From: Kriegella sp965368185 | GTDB lineage: Bacteria; Bacteroidota; Bacteroidia; Flavobacteriales; Flavobacteriaceae | Direction: 5' to 3' | DNA: 31,351 nt | Assembly: GCA_965368185.1 (NCBI GenBank) | Contig: CBDULZ010000058.1 | Span: 1-31,351, forward strand | Shown: positions 15,964-25,700 of the stretch, one piece after another | Numbering within the stretch: the stretch's first letter is position 1 | Layout of the letters: every line of letters starts with the position of its first letter | Translations under genes and position numbers: made by a program | Notes under the pieces: generated by a model | What the model was told of the DNA's origin: nothing | Databases searched by the model: none | What the model saw: the letters and a program-made list of their open reading frames with translations, nothing else

Positions 15964-17316
15964 TTATCCTATTTCTTTATATAATAAATCTAGCCCCTCC
16001 CGTATAATGCGTTGGTGTGGTTGCTTTGATATACAAATGAATTCAGTCAAAGCAAAGTCTTCAGGAGCCACTTCGTACAACCCCAATTGCTCCATTTCAT
16101 CTAAATCTTGTACCATACATGCTTTTAGCAACTGCATGGGATAGATATCCAATGGAAAAACTTTTTCGTACATCCCCGTTACCACAAAAGCCCTATGCTC
16201 ACCATTGGTATTGGTAGTCAATTCATACTTTTTGTTGGGCTGTAACCAAGAAAAGGTCAAGGCACGAGTCGCCGATATTTTATTAAATATTGGCTTGTTC
16301 CAACCGAACAGTTCATAATCATCACCTTCAGGGATTGCGGTAACGGTATTGTTGTAGTAGCCTAAATGACCATCTTGTCTGCTTTTTAAACCTGTAAGCA
16401 CATCACCATTGATAACCCGAAAGTTATTACCATTGACACCACTGGCGTATAAAAAGGTAGAAATTTCAGTTCCAATTTTGGTTCTGTAATATTTTGGAGC
16501 CTTAACGGAAGACCCAGCCAAAGCAACAATACGTTCTGCAGTGAATTTCCCTGTTAGCAACAATTCCCCAATAATCACAAGATCTTGTGGGGTAACCGTC
16601 CAAACGACCTCACCCTTGTTTATTGGATCTATTCTATTTATTTGAGTACCTACCAAACCTGCAGGGTGTGGTCCTGAAACATTATGTAATGCAATTCCGT
16701 TTAAACCGGCCATGGGAGAACCGGAAGACTTCCCGACCGACACATGAACCTTACCTGGGGTCAATTTGGCCAGAGCACTCACGGCCGCCTGCAACTCCTT
16801 TTCTTTTCCTTGCAATACGAAATCATAGTCTGCAGCCAAAGGGGCCGTACTATAGGCAGAAACAAAAATAGCCTTGGGCGTTTCGTCAGGGTTTGCTATT
16901 ATATCATAAGGTCGTTGTTTGACAAAGGGCCAACATCCACCCTTGAGCAAATACCCCTTGATATCTATTGCAGAGGCGTTCTCGAAATCAAGTTTCGTAT
17001 GTTCTAATTGACCTTGGGTCTTATCTGCCAAGATTTTCAATGTCAGAATACGCCTGCGTGCACCACGTTCAATTTCAACAAGTTCGCCGCTGACAGGCGA
17101 AACAAAAAGCATGTCTTCATTGTTCTTGTTGTAGAAAAGTGCTTCACCAGCTTTCACCTCAGCCCCCTCTTTAACGAGCATTTTTGGTGTTATTCCGTGA
17201 AAATCTTTGAGATTTATTGCGTAAACATTGCTTAAAACGGCTTTGGAAATGGTCTGTTCTGCTTCACCGACGAGGTTAATGTTCAAGCCCTTTTTGATTC
17301 GGATGTCTTTGGACAT
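15964..17316 (-). CDS. nqrA: Na+-translocating NADH-quinone reductase subunit A
   Basis: A 450-residue soluble peripheral subunit and the first gene of the operon. It begins IRIKKGLNINLVGEAEQ, a biotinyl/lipoyl-like N-terminal barrel region. Family-typical segments follow: SPVSGELVEIERGARRR, VSVGKSSGSPMAG and SGPHPAGLVGTQINRIDP. NqrA docks on NqrB at the cytoplasmic face and has been linked to quinone binding; it has no cofactor of its own. The gene is divergent from the T9SS plug gene with 149 bp between the two starts, and a -7-like element lies 31 bp upstream. Confidence 0.98.
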   Translation of the reverse strand: MSKDIRIKKGLNINLVGEAEQTISKAVLSNVYAINLKDFHGITPKMLVKEGAEVKAGEALFYNKNNEDMLFVSPVSGELVEIERGARRRILTLKILADKTQGQLEHTKLDFENASAIDIKGYLLKGGCWPFVKQRPYDIIANPDETPKAIFVSAYSTAPLAADYDFVLQGKEKELQAAVSALAKLTPGKVHVSVGKSSGSPMAGLNGIALHNVSGPHPAGLVGTQINRIDPINKGEVVWTVTPQDLVIIGELLLTGKFTAERIVALAGSSVKAPKYYRTKIGTEISTFLYASGVNGNNFRVINGDVLTGLKSRQDGHLGYYNNTVTAIPEGDDYELFGWNKPIFNKISATRALTFSWLQPNKKYELTTNTNGEHRAFVVTGMYEKVFPLDIYPMQLLKACMVQDLDEMEQLGLYEVAPEDFALTEFICISKQPHQRIIREGLDLLYKEIG

Positions 17317-17347
17317 ATCTATGTAGACCTTATGTTAAAATTTCGTG

Positions 17348-17355
17348 CAAATTTA
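17348..17355 (-). promoter_or_regulatory. Candidate -7 element of the nqr operon
   Basis: On the minus strand TAAATTTG matches TAnnTTTG and lies 31 bp before the nqrA ATG, which gives a leader of about 28 bases. No clear TTG -33 element is seen at 17-23 bp, so the call rests on the -7 box. Confidence 0.45.
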
Positions 17356-17438
17356 GCACTTAAAAGAAAGTTTTCATAATTATTGACTATAAATTTGGGC
17401 ATTACAGCGATGTTAATTTTTTAGGTATGCTTTTTGTT

Positions 17439-17446
17439 TACCTTTG
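17439..17446 (+). promoter_or_regulatory. Candidate -7 element of the T9SS plug gene
   Basis: TACCTTTG matches TAnnTTTG and ends 19 bp before the ATG at 17466. A T-rich stretch about 20 bp upstream stands in for the -33 element. The same TACCTTTG octamer precedes pruA. Confidence 0.5.
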
Positions 17447-17465
17447 CCCTAAAAATAGTATATAA

Positions 17466-18710
17466 ATGCGCATATACCTAATACAGCTCATGTTGCTGCT
17501 TCTTTCAACTTCCCTTTTTGCGCAAGTTCAAGATGAAGTCACCCCCCCAGAACACATAAAGTCGATAATTTTCAAGGGACCCACCGAAGACCAATTTCCT
17601 ATCCTACAAATTGGCGAGTCATTATATCTTGAGTTTGATGACCTTTCGGCCAGCGAGCAAGACTACTATTACAAAATAGTACATTGCGACTACGATTGGA
17701 CTCCCTCCTCATTATTAAAGTCCCAATATTTAAACGGCGTCGACAACCAACGGATCATTGATTATGAAAATAGTTATACAACTTTACAGCCTTATTCCAA
17801 CTACAGGCTAACCATACCCAATGATAACGTGCGATTAAAAGTCAGCGGCAACTATCTTATCGAAATCTATAACAGTAATTATGAACTTCAATTCTCGAGA
17901 AGGTTTGTGGTTTATAAAGATTTGGTACAGGTCGGAGGCGTGGTAAAGCGCTCAAGGGATTTCAACTTCTTAAATGAAAAACAAGTTGTTCAATTTGCTA
18001 TAAACGCCAATAATTTTCAACTGGTCAATCCAAAAAAAGAGGTCAAAGTTGCCATTTTACAAAACTACTATTGGCCGACCGCTATCTATAATGTGCCGCC
18101 CCAATTTACCATGGGCACAGAGCTGGTCTACAAATATGATGAAGAAACCAGTTTTTTCGGCGGTAACGAATTCTTGAATTTCGACACCAAAGACCTTAGA
18201 GCCCCAAGTGCGGCTATCGCAAAAATAGAACTGCTCGACATTTACGAACATTACCTGTTTTCCGATATGTACCGCTATAACAGACCTTACACCTACTATC
18301 CAGACATTAACGGCGATTTCGTAATCAGAACCCTTCAAGGCGACGATAATTCACGTGAAGCTGAATATTCAAATGTCCATTTTAGCCTGCCTTACGATCA
18401 ATTATTGAATCTAGACGATGTCTATATATTCGGAAAGTACAATAATTACGAACTTACCGAGGCGAATAAAATGGTGTATAACGAAGACAATGGCATGATG
18501 GAAGCCCGAATAAAACTGAAACAAGGGTTTTACAATTACAAATACGCCATTCGCCGCGAAGATGGGACAATTGAGCTCAATACCATTGGCGGCAATTTCC
18601 ACTTTACCGAGAACAATTACTTGATTTTGGTTTATTACAGGAATTTCGGAGATCTTTACGATAGCATTATCGGTATCGGTTCGGCCAACTCTAGAAATAT
18701 TAGTAATTGA
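17466..18710 (+). CDS. Type IX secretion system plug protein (DUF5103)
   Basis: A 414-residue exported protein: signal peptide MRIYLIQLMLLLLSTSLFAQ, then a beta-rich body. Family-typical segments are IKSIIFKGPTEDQFPI, YYYKIVHCDYDWTPSSLLKS and NYLIEIYNSNYELQFSRRF near the N-terminus, with RLYDIYEH-like and YRYNRPYTYYPDINGDFV stretches in the middle. DUF5103 proteins include the Plug that binds the SprA translocon of the T9SS and blocks its periplasmic opening. That role fits a genome with T9SS-sorted proteins such as the one at 1019-2188. The family is confident; equivalence to the characterised Plug is inference. It is divergent from nqrA. Confidence 0.9.
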   Translation: MRIYLIQLMLLLLSTSLFAQVQDEVTPPEHIKSIIFKGPTEDQFPILQIGESLYLEFDDLSASEQDYYYKIVHCDYDWTPSSLLKSQYLNGVDNQRIIDYENSYTTLQPYSNYRLTIPNDNVRLKVSGNYLIEIYNSNYELQFSRRFVVYKDLVQVGGVVKRSRDFNFLNEKQVVQFAINANNFQLVNPKKEVKVAILQNYYWPTAIYNVPPQFTMGTELVYKYDEETSFFGGNEFLNFDTKDLRAPSAAIAKIELLDIYEHYLFSDMYRYNRPYTYYPDINGDFVIRTLQGDDNSREAEYSNVHFSLPYDQLLNLDDVYIFGKYNNYELTEANKMVYNEDNGMMEARIKLKQGFYNYKYAIRREDGTIELNTIGGNFHFTENNYLILVYYRNFGDLYDSIIGIGSANSRNISN

Positions 18711-18737
18711 TGTATATTTATTCTTCATTCCAAACCG

Positions 18738-19852
18738 ATGAAGAACCGTTTGACCGCACTACAAAAAGGAAGGTATAAACTATATATCGAGGAGTGGAAT
18801 GCCTTAATAGTAGGCATCCGTTGCAACTGAGCGATACATTTTACCCCAGCTGCTCCCAGGCGAACAGCACAAAGAAACTTACCCTCAAGGATTTTTTCGA
18901 TGAATTTTTCGCAAATTTTATTTCTTAGGATTCCAAGTTCTTGCGAACCTTGACAACCATGCTCATTCGACCGGGCCAGATTACGAGAGATTATATAAAC
19001 GGAAAAAGGGCTTCTTATACCAACCCGTTCCGATTTTTGTTAAGTCTGTCGATTATTTATTTTTTGATGATCAACTATAGGGGTAATTACGATAGCCTTG
19101 ATAAGTATGGCGCAAAAACCAAAGAGGATGCACTGAATCGGTTGAATAGGTGAGAGTTCACGAATCCGAATGATGATTCTTCAATATTGGATTCGGTTAC
19201 GCAAAATTCCAGTGTCGTACGACTTCTTGATAAAATTAAAAAACGTGATTCTACGATTATGACCGACCCGAAAGCCCATTTCAGCTCACTGGGCAGTAAA
19301 GCATTTTTGCCGCGGATGGTCGAAAAACAAGATTTTTTTGAGACGCTAATTCTCAATGACACGCTATTCGACCTCTATCAGGCCCAACAAAAATATGGCA
19401 TACCTGATAATCAGGAAAACAGGATTTCCTTTAGTTTTGCCAAGGGTGTTACAAAATTCCAACAACAGCCAGGCAGCTTCGTTAGCAGCCTAATTTCAAA
19501 GTTGCCATTCGCAACATTTTTCTTCCTTCCAGTCTTTGCCCTCTTCATTTGGCTGGCCTATATCAGAAAAAAATACAATTATACCGATCATTTGATCTTT
19601 GGCTTTCACAATATGTCATTGTTGTTTATCTTGCTGATTATTAGTTTTTTTTCCGAAAGTATTTTCGATATTAACAGCAACTGGATTTTTCTAACGATTT
19701 TTTCAGTGTATCTGTTTTATGCGATGAAAAAATTCTACGGTCAAGGGATTTTTAAAACCATTGTTAAATATCTTTTTTTGAATGCTATTTTTTTTATATT
19801 GGCTGCGTTTTCGATATTAATGCTTGTAGCAGGAAATATCATAACATATTAG
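18738..19852 (+). pseudogene. DUF3667 family membrane protein, inactivated
   Basis: Several pieces in line give a DUF3667 protein. The start MKNRLTALQKGRYKLYIEEW (ATG at 18738) runs into a TGA at 18828-18830 after IRCN. The frame then shifts at about 18822-18842 to continue as YPSCSQANSTKKLTLKDFF, the remains of a CxxC...CxxCGQ zinc ribbon that has lost cysteines. In this second frame TAG (18926-18928) sits where homologs have a leucine (FIS-stop-DSKFLRTLTT). The text continues LIRPGQITRDYINGKRASYT and NPFRFLLSLSIIYFLM to a second in-frame stop, TGA at 19151-19153. The same frame resumes through a linker to three or four membrane helices, ending at 19852. One frameshift, two stops and a broken zinc ribbon point to real decay rather than a single sequencing error. 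The intact function is unknown. Confidence 0.8.
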
Positions 19853-19863
19853 ACCCCATCAAT

Positions 19864-20250
19864 ATGATAACACAAGTAACCAAAGGCATAAAGATTTCAG
19901 TTCATACAACTTTTGAGGGCACATTCTTCAAAAACTACAAAATGCATTTTGCGTTTGGCTATACTATTACCATTGAAAACCAAAGCAAAGACGCTGTTCA
20001 ATTGACTTCGCGCCATTGGCAAATCTATGATTCGTTGAATGATCTTGAAATTTTGGATGGCGAGGGGGTCATCGGTAGAAAGCCAGTCATCAAGCCTGGT
20101 GATTCACACACCTACAACTCCGGATGCCTTTTAGCCTCTCCTATCGGAGCCATGAAAGGACATTACAACATGGTGAATTTCAGTTCTACCGAAAAATTCA
20201 GGGTGTATATTCCTACCTTTAAATTCCATGCCCCATTTGCGTTGAATTAA
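19864..20250 (+). CDS. apaG: ApaG family protein
   Basis: A 128-residue cytosolic protein with an ApaG fibronectin-III-like beta sandwich. Diagnostic parts are YTITIENQSKDAVQLTSRHWQIYD, the VIGRKPVIKPGDSHTYNSGC core with GxGVxGxxP-type spacing, and MKGHYNMVN near the end. Its biochemical role is unsettled: it was named from Co2+/Mg2+ efflux phenotypes, and the domain also occurs in eukaryotic F-box proteins. The length is typical (about 125). It starts 11 bp after the DUF3667 pseudogene and appears intact, so decay of its neighbour has not removed it. pruA follows from its own promoter. Confidence 0.95.
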   Translation: MITQVTKGIKISVHTTFEGTFFKNYKMHFAFGYTITIENQSKDAVQLTSRHWQIYDSLNDLEILDGEGVIGRKPVIKPGDSHTYNSGCLLASPIGAMKGHYNMVNFSSTEKFRVYIPTFKFHAPFALN

Positions 20251-20295
20251 TACCTTTTTAACCCTTTATTAGTTTTTAATCGATTACCGTTTTTA

Positions 20296-20303
20296 TACCT
20301 TTG
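20296..20303 (+). promoter_or_regulatory. Candidate -7 element of pruA
   Basis: TACCTTTG matches TAnnTTTG and ends 30 bp before the ATG at 20334, which implies a leader of about 25 bases. A T-rich tract about 20 bp upstream takes the -33 position. The element covers an in-frame TTG at 20301, which argues against that codon as the start. Confidence 0.5.
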
Positions 20304-20333
20304 AGGCCATTTCTCAACCCTAAAACAATTGAT

Positions 20334-21962
20334 ATGGGCAAAGGTTTTTTTCAAGTACCGACAGCAATAAACGAGCCAATCAAAAGCTATGCTCCCGGGA
20401 GTAGAGAGCGCGATGAAGTTCTCGAGCAATATAAAGTATTCTTCAACGGAAATGTTGAAATACCCCTTTATATAGGAGCCGAGGAAATAAAGACTGGCAA
20501 TACTAAACCCATGTCTCCCCCACACGATCATAAACATATAGTAGGGCACTACCACCTTGCCGAGCAAAAACACGTCGAGAGTGCCATAAAAAACGGCTTG
20601 GTGTCAAGAGCGGCCTGGGCAGATCTCAGCTGGGAGCAACGTGCAGCCATTTTTCTTAAGGCCGCCGAATTGATTGCAGGGCCTTATCGCGCAAAAATCA
20701 ATGCGGCGACCATGATCGCCCAATCAAAAAATATACATCAGGCAGAAATCGATGCCGCATGTGAGTTGATCGATTTTCTTAGATTCAATGTTGAATACAT
20801 GTCTCAAATCTATGAGGAGCAACCAGATTCGGCCGAAGGTATATGGAACCGGGTAGAATACCGCCCACTGGAAGGATTTGTATACGCCATAACCCCTTTC
20901 AATTTTACGGCCATTGCAGGAAATCTTCCTGCAAGTGCCGCCATGATGGGAAATGTTGTTATCTGGAAACCAAGCGATAGTCAAATTTTCTCCGCCAAGG
21001 TTATCGTAGATGTCTTTAAGGAAGCAGGACTCCCCGATGGCGTTATAAACGTAGTTTATGGTGACCCTGTAATGATAACCAAGACCGTTTTGGCCAGTCC
21101 CGATTTCTCAGGTATTCATTTTACGGGATCTACCCATGTCTTTAAAGAACTTTGGAAACAGATCGGAAACAATATTCATAACTATAAGACCTATCCACGA
21201 ATCGTGGGCGAAACAGGAGGTAAGGATTTTATTATTGCACATCCCTCAGCAAAACCGCAGCAAGTTGCTACGGCCATCACACGCGGTGCTTTTGAGTTTC
21301 AAGGACAAAAGTGTAGTGCTGCATCAAGAGTATATTTGCCAAAATCTACTGCAAACGAAATTTTGGATTTGGTAAAAAAGGATGTAGACTCGTTTAAGAA
21401 ACCAGGTTCCCCAGAAGATATGTCGAATTTTATAACGGCAGTCATTCACGAGGGTTCATTTGACAAACTGGCAAAATATATTGACCAGGCCAAAAAAGAT
21501 GAAAATGCCGAAGTTATAGTCGGTGGGGGGTATGACAAATCGGTTGGATACTTTATTGAACCCACTGTTATTTTGACTACCGACCCACATTACACGACTA
21601 TGGAGACCGAACTATTCGGCCCCGTAGTAACAATATATGTTTACGACGATCAAGATTGGTCTAAAACGTTGACTTTGGTCGATAACACATCGGAATATGC
21701 CCTTACGGGAGCTGTTCTTTCACAAGACCGTTACGCCATTGCCCAAGCGACAAAAGCCCTTCAGAATTGCGCAGGAAACTTTTATATTAACGACAAGCCC
21801 ACAGGCGCCGTAGTGGGGCAACAACCGTTTGGTGGTGCTAGAGCCTCGGGCACTAACGATAAAGCAGGTTCTGCCCAGAATTTACTACGTTGGGTATCGC
21901 CACGATTGATTAAGGAAACTTTTGTGACTCCCGTGGATTATAGGTATCCGTTTTTAGGATAA
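20334..21962 (+). CDS. pruA: L-glutamate gamma-semialdehyde dehydrogenase (1-pyrroline-5-carboxylate dehydrogenase)
   Basis: A 542-residue NAD+-dependent aldehyde dehydrogenase of the ALDH4 group, the second step of proline breakdown to glutamate. It shows the ALDH core: TPFNFTAIAGNLPASAAMMG, VIWKPSDSQIFSA, HFTGSTHVFKELW, general base Glu293 in VGETGGKDF and nucleophile Cys327 in FQGQKCSAASR. ETELFGPVVTIYVY and QQPFGGARASGTNDKAG near the end are typical of P5C dehydrogenases. The length matches single-domain P5CDH (about 540), so the proline dehydrogenase is a separate gene not in this window. The ATG at 20334 (MGKGFFQVP) is preferred to the TTG at 20301, which lies in the promoter. A terminator follows. 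Confidence 0.96.
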   Translation: MGKGFFQVPTAINEPIKSYAPGSRERDEVLEQYKVFFNGNVEIPLYIGAEEIKTGNTKPMSPPHDHKHIVGHYHLAEQKHVESAIKNGLVSRAAWADLSWEQRAAIFLKAAELIAGPYRAKINAATMIAQSKNIHQAEIDAACELIDFLRFNVEYMSQIYEEQPDSAEGIWNRVEYRPLEGFVYAITPFNFTAIAGNLPASAAMMGNVVIWKPSDSQIFSAKVIVDVFKEAGLPDGVINVVYGDPVMITKTVLASPDFSGIHFTGSTHVFKELWKQIGNNIHNYKTYPRIVGETGGKDFIIAHPSAKPQQVATAITRGAFEFQGQKCSAASRVYLPKSTANEILDLVKKDVDSFKKPGSPEDMSNFITAVIHEGSFDKLAKYIDQAKKDENAEVIVGGGYDKSVGYFIEPTVILTTDPHYTTMETELFGPVVTIYVYDDQDWSKTLTLVDNTSEYALTGAVLSQDRYAIAQATKALQNCAGNFYINDKPTGAVVGQQPFGGARASGTNDKAGSAQNLLRWVSPRLIKETFVTPVDYRYPFLG

Positions 21963-21979
21963 TTAGCACACAATGCATC

Positions 21980-22024
21980 AATCGGTTTTAACAGGGCAAC
22001 ACTCTGTCATTACCGATTTTTTTT
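21980..22024 (+). terminator. Probable Rho-independent terminator after pruA
   Basis: AATCGGT (21980-21986) pairs with ACCGATT (22012-22018). Inside it ACAGG can pair with TCTGT, giving a two-part stem. Eight T residues (22017-22024) follow. It lies 18 bp after the pruA stop. Confidence 0.7.
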
Positions 22025-22150
22025 ATGCATTAAATTATATCCATCCAAAAAACAATCCGAAAAACATTTGACGATAAGGTAATTTTAGCTTATCTTAATA
22101 TGCCTTTTTTTGTCACATACGACATTTCTAACACTTAAATTCAGAACACC

Positions 22151-22663
22151 ATGAAATATCTTCTCGCATTCTTTACCGTTATGTACTCTTTTTCGCTTTC
22201 GGCCCAAGAGAGTTCTGTACAATCTACCTTGAAAAACACTTTGGCCTATAACCAGGGGCAAGTGGTATCACTTGGCGAAGCATTTTCCGAAGAACAATTC
22301 GATTGGCGACCCTCAGAAGGCATACGCTCCGTTGGGGAGTCGATTTTACATATTGCTGGAGGCAATTATTATCTGGCTTCAAAAATGGGTTTTGCACCCC
22401 CGTCAGATGTCGACATGGCGAACCTTCAAAAAATCGAAGGCAAGGAGAATATTTTGGCCGCCTTAAAAAAGTCGAACGAATTTGTACTCGAAAAAATAAT
22501 GCTAGTAGAAAATGACAAGTTTGCAGAAGAAGTAGATTTTGGTTTTGCCAAAATGAGTGTCTTGGCCGGTCTGTTCTCAATTTTGGAACACAACGGTGAG
22601 CACAAGGGACAACTGATTGCCTATGCCAGATCTGTAGGGGTTACGCCTCCTTGGAGCAAGTAA
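22151..22663 (+). CDS. Exported DinB-fold protein
   Basis: A 170-residue protein with a signal peptide (MKYLLAFFTVMYSFSLSAQ) followed by a DinB/YfiT-like four-helix bundle. LAYNQGQVVSLGEAFSEEQFDWRP, then SVGESILHIAGGNYYLASK and LEHNGEHKGQLIAYARS contain histidines in the positions of the usual metal triad (LHI, EHN/EHK). Members with known activity use the metal for thiol-dependent transfer or isomerisation; many are uncharacterised. The signal peptide, giving a periplasmic location, is less usual for the family. The role is unknown. It stands alone between the pruA terminator and the convergent FG-GAP gene; the 129-bp gap after it shows no clear terminator. Confidence 0.88.
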   Translation: MKYLLAFFTVMYSFSLSAQESSVQSTLKNTLAYNQGQVVSLGEAFSEEQFDWRPSEGIRSVGESILHIAGGNYYLASKMGFAPPSDVDMANLQKIEGKENILAALKKSNEFVLEKIMLVENDKFAEEVDFGFAKMSVLAGLFSILEHNGEHKGQLIAYARSVGVTPPWSK

Positions 22664-22792
22664 TTTCGAACAACTCAGAACCGCAAAAAAGAAGCTCCGA
22701 TTCTACTTGGGCCGCATGAGTTGGCTCCTATAAGGAAGGGTAATTCACAAAAATCAGATGAGCTACAGGAATTGAAAATTGGTAAACCCTTT

Positions 22793-25700
22793 CTAGTTAA
22801 CCTTTATCAGTTGCATTTGATCATCATTTTTGGCAGCTAAAATATGTTTCTCCCCATTTACAGAGAGTAATTCCATATCTCGAACATCACCAACGATTTT
22901 TAATCCCGTTTCCATCATAGTCTTGGCCTCAAAATCACCTTTGCCATCACCTTGCAGCAAGAGTCCGAAACTTGCGTCGTTACGAGGCGTCTCTACCTCC
23001 GAATTGTACAAGTTTCCTGCCAGTACAACATCTAAATTGCCATCTTCGTTAAAATCATCGACGATGAATTTATTTATACTAGAGAGCTGCGCCAATAATG
23101 GCAACTCTTTTGCGACAAAACGCCCATCCTTGTTTTCAAGATAGATACTGGAAAAAGAAGTGACTTCATAACTCAGAGACGCTTCCAACATCTGAGTCGT
23201 ATAGATTTGCTTTAAAGAAGCACTTGCAAAAGAATTGTAATCTTTAAATTTGGTCTTTATGGCAGGCATTTGTTGCGACGAACACTGACGGCCTCGAACT
23301 GGAAGTTCCGTATCTCCTTTTTTATAACTCAAGACGATATCAGAAGTTTCATTTTCATCAAAATCATTCAAATACACTTTAAAAGGTGAAGCTTCACTGG
23401 CCTGGTATTTATAATTTTTTCCTAAATTACCAACAATTAAATCTTGATCACCGTCATTGTCGAAGTCACCTTTCTCTATGGCAAACCACCAACCTGAAGA
23501 CTTGCCCTTCAGCAGTTGAGCGGATACATCTGTAAAAGTACCGCCCGTATTTTTAAAAAATTTAATGGGCATCCATTCACCGACTACAACAAGGTCTTCC
23601 CATCCATCATTATCAAAATCTACCCAACTTGAAGCAGTAACCAGTCCGATAGACTTTAGAGCGGGTAATATTTTTTCCGTGGCATCGATAAATTTGGGTC
23701 CATCTGGAGTACTGACATTTTCTAAAATATAGGAGTCGGAAGGATAAGGATATTTTTTCGGAATCAATCTTCCGCCAACAAAAAGATCTAAATCGCCATC
23801 ATGATCAAAATCGTTGGCGGTTACGTTCAAACCACTGATGCTAAAGTCGGGAAGCGCTCCTTCATTTTTCCGAAACTTGTTTTCACCTACATTTTCATAA
23901 AGTCGATCTTTATAACCTGGAGAACCCTGTTGGAATTCGTTACCTCCACTGGCTACATAAAAATCATTATCGCCATCATTATCGGCATCAAATATTAAAA
24001 TACCCAAATCTTCATGATATTTGTCTTTCGATAGGTCTTCGATATCCAACTTTTTAAATTCGCCTTGTTCGTTTTGAACGTATGCAGCAGACAGCCCACC
24101 AATTGCCCCACCTACAATGTAGTCATCGGTGCCATCACCATTCAAATCACCGGTTGCTACTGCAGGGCCTAAAGTCGAGTTTTTATGCGGAAGCAATACT
24201 TCTAACTGAAAATCATTGAACTTGTTCTCTGCATGCCTGTAGAGGTCGGGCATATCAACAGTCTGAAAGCGCTTCATCGCAGTTTGGTGATATTGCGGTA
24301 AGGAAATGACCTTGTCATCCTCATAAGGGATCACCAAGCGTTGATTTATGGCAAGCCCGGTTAATTTGGTCAATTTTCCATTTGGCCACTGAACTAATAC
24401 ACTATCGATTTGTTTTTCTTCCCCAAGACCAAAATGTAAAAGAGGTGTGACTGAGGACATATAGCCGCGCACCAGATTATACTCTTGAACTTGCAACCCA
24501 TTTGGAGTATATACCGAAACCTTGCTTCCGTTCGGCAATATATCTCCACTTCCATTTAAATCGAAGGTTACCTGGTTGCTTTTCGAACCATTGTTTTCGT
24601 AAATAGTTGCCACATCCTCCAAATTATTAATGACCAAATCAAGGTCACCATCATTGTCTAAATCTGAATAGGCTACTCCATTAGAAAATGTTTTTTCTTC
24701 GAAACCCCATTCCTCGGTTTTTTGGATAAACCCCAATTCATGGTTGTTTCGAAACATATAATTGCTCAATTTTTCAGAGGGCATCTCCTCTAGGTAATTC
24801 AACAACTCTACTTCCTCTTCCTTATCCTTATAATCGGGGTCGCTCTCCATCTTATTGAAAAAATCGCGATACTTCCCGTAAAAGTCCTTATTGTTTACAT
24901 CACGGCGAATTCCATTGGTGACGAACAGATCTTTCCAGCCATCGTTATCAAAATCGGCAAGTAGCCCGGCCCAGCTCCAATCAGTCGAAGACACCCCAGA
25001 AAAGCGGGCTATGTTACTAAATAAAGGAAGTTCACCTGATTCATTGCCGTTACTCAACTGCATTGAGTTTTGCATATTTTGATGGTGTAGCCCTCGGTCT
25101 ACGGCTTCATAAAACGCATCGATATCCATGCCGGACATATTCGCCTTAGAACGAAAATGATCGGGAGCCGACATATCCAATTGAAAAATATCCATAAAAC
25201 CGTCGTTGTTGATATCCGCGATATCCGCTCCCATGCCAAAGAACGAGGTTTGCTGCAAACTGGTTTGAATTTGGTCGGTAAAGGTGCCATCTTGATTATT
25301 GATAAACAAGAAGTCGGGCGATTGAAAATCATTGGAAATAAATATATCGGCATAGCCGTCATTGTTCACATCGGATGTTACAAGACCTAGGCTCAAACCA
25401 AATGAGCTCACCCCCGCTTCTATGGTGACATCAGTAAAATGACCACCGTCATTTCGATACAACCGATCGGAATCTTTTAATTCATGGTTATCGCGCATAT
25501 ATGCATAATACTCAACAGGGGCAATAAAACTGGTAGGGGGATAGTTAGCAACGTAGAGATCCAAGTCTCCATCTTTATCATAGTCAAAAAAACTTGACTG
25601 AATACTATGGCCATCACAATCTATACCATATTCGGCTGCCTTTTCCGTAAAGGTGTTATCTTGATTGTTGACAAATAAAACATTGTTATGGGGGGCTTCT

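Noticed and set aside
18941..19852. Two separate intact genes in the DUF3667 region
   Set aside because: The pieces share one reading frame separated by a TGA, the first lacks an ATG, and together with the upstream fragment they read as one DUF3667 protein.
22224..22580. 118-codon minus-strand open frame inside the DinB-fold gene
   Set aside because: It is antisense to a recognisable gene with a signal peptide and family motifs; the translated product is arginine- and leucine-rich with no family resemblance.
22664..22792. tRNA or small RNA in the gap between the DinB-fold and FG-GAP genes
   Set aside because: No cloverleaf or strong hairpin was found; the gap shows nothing recognisable.
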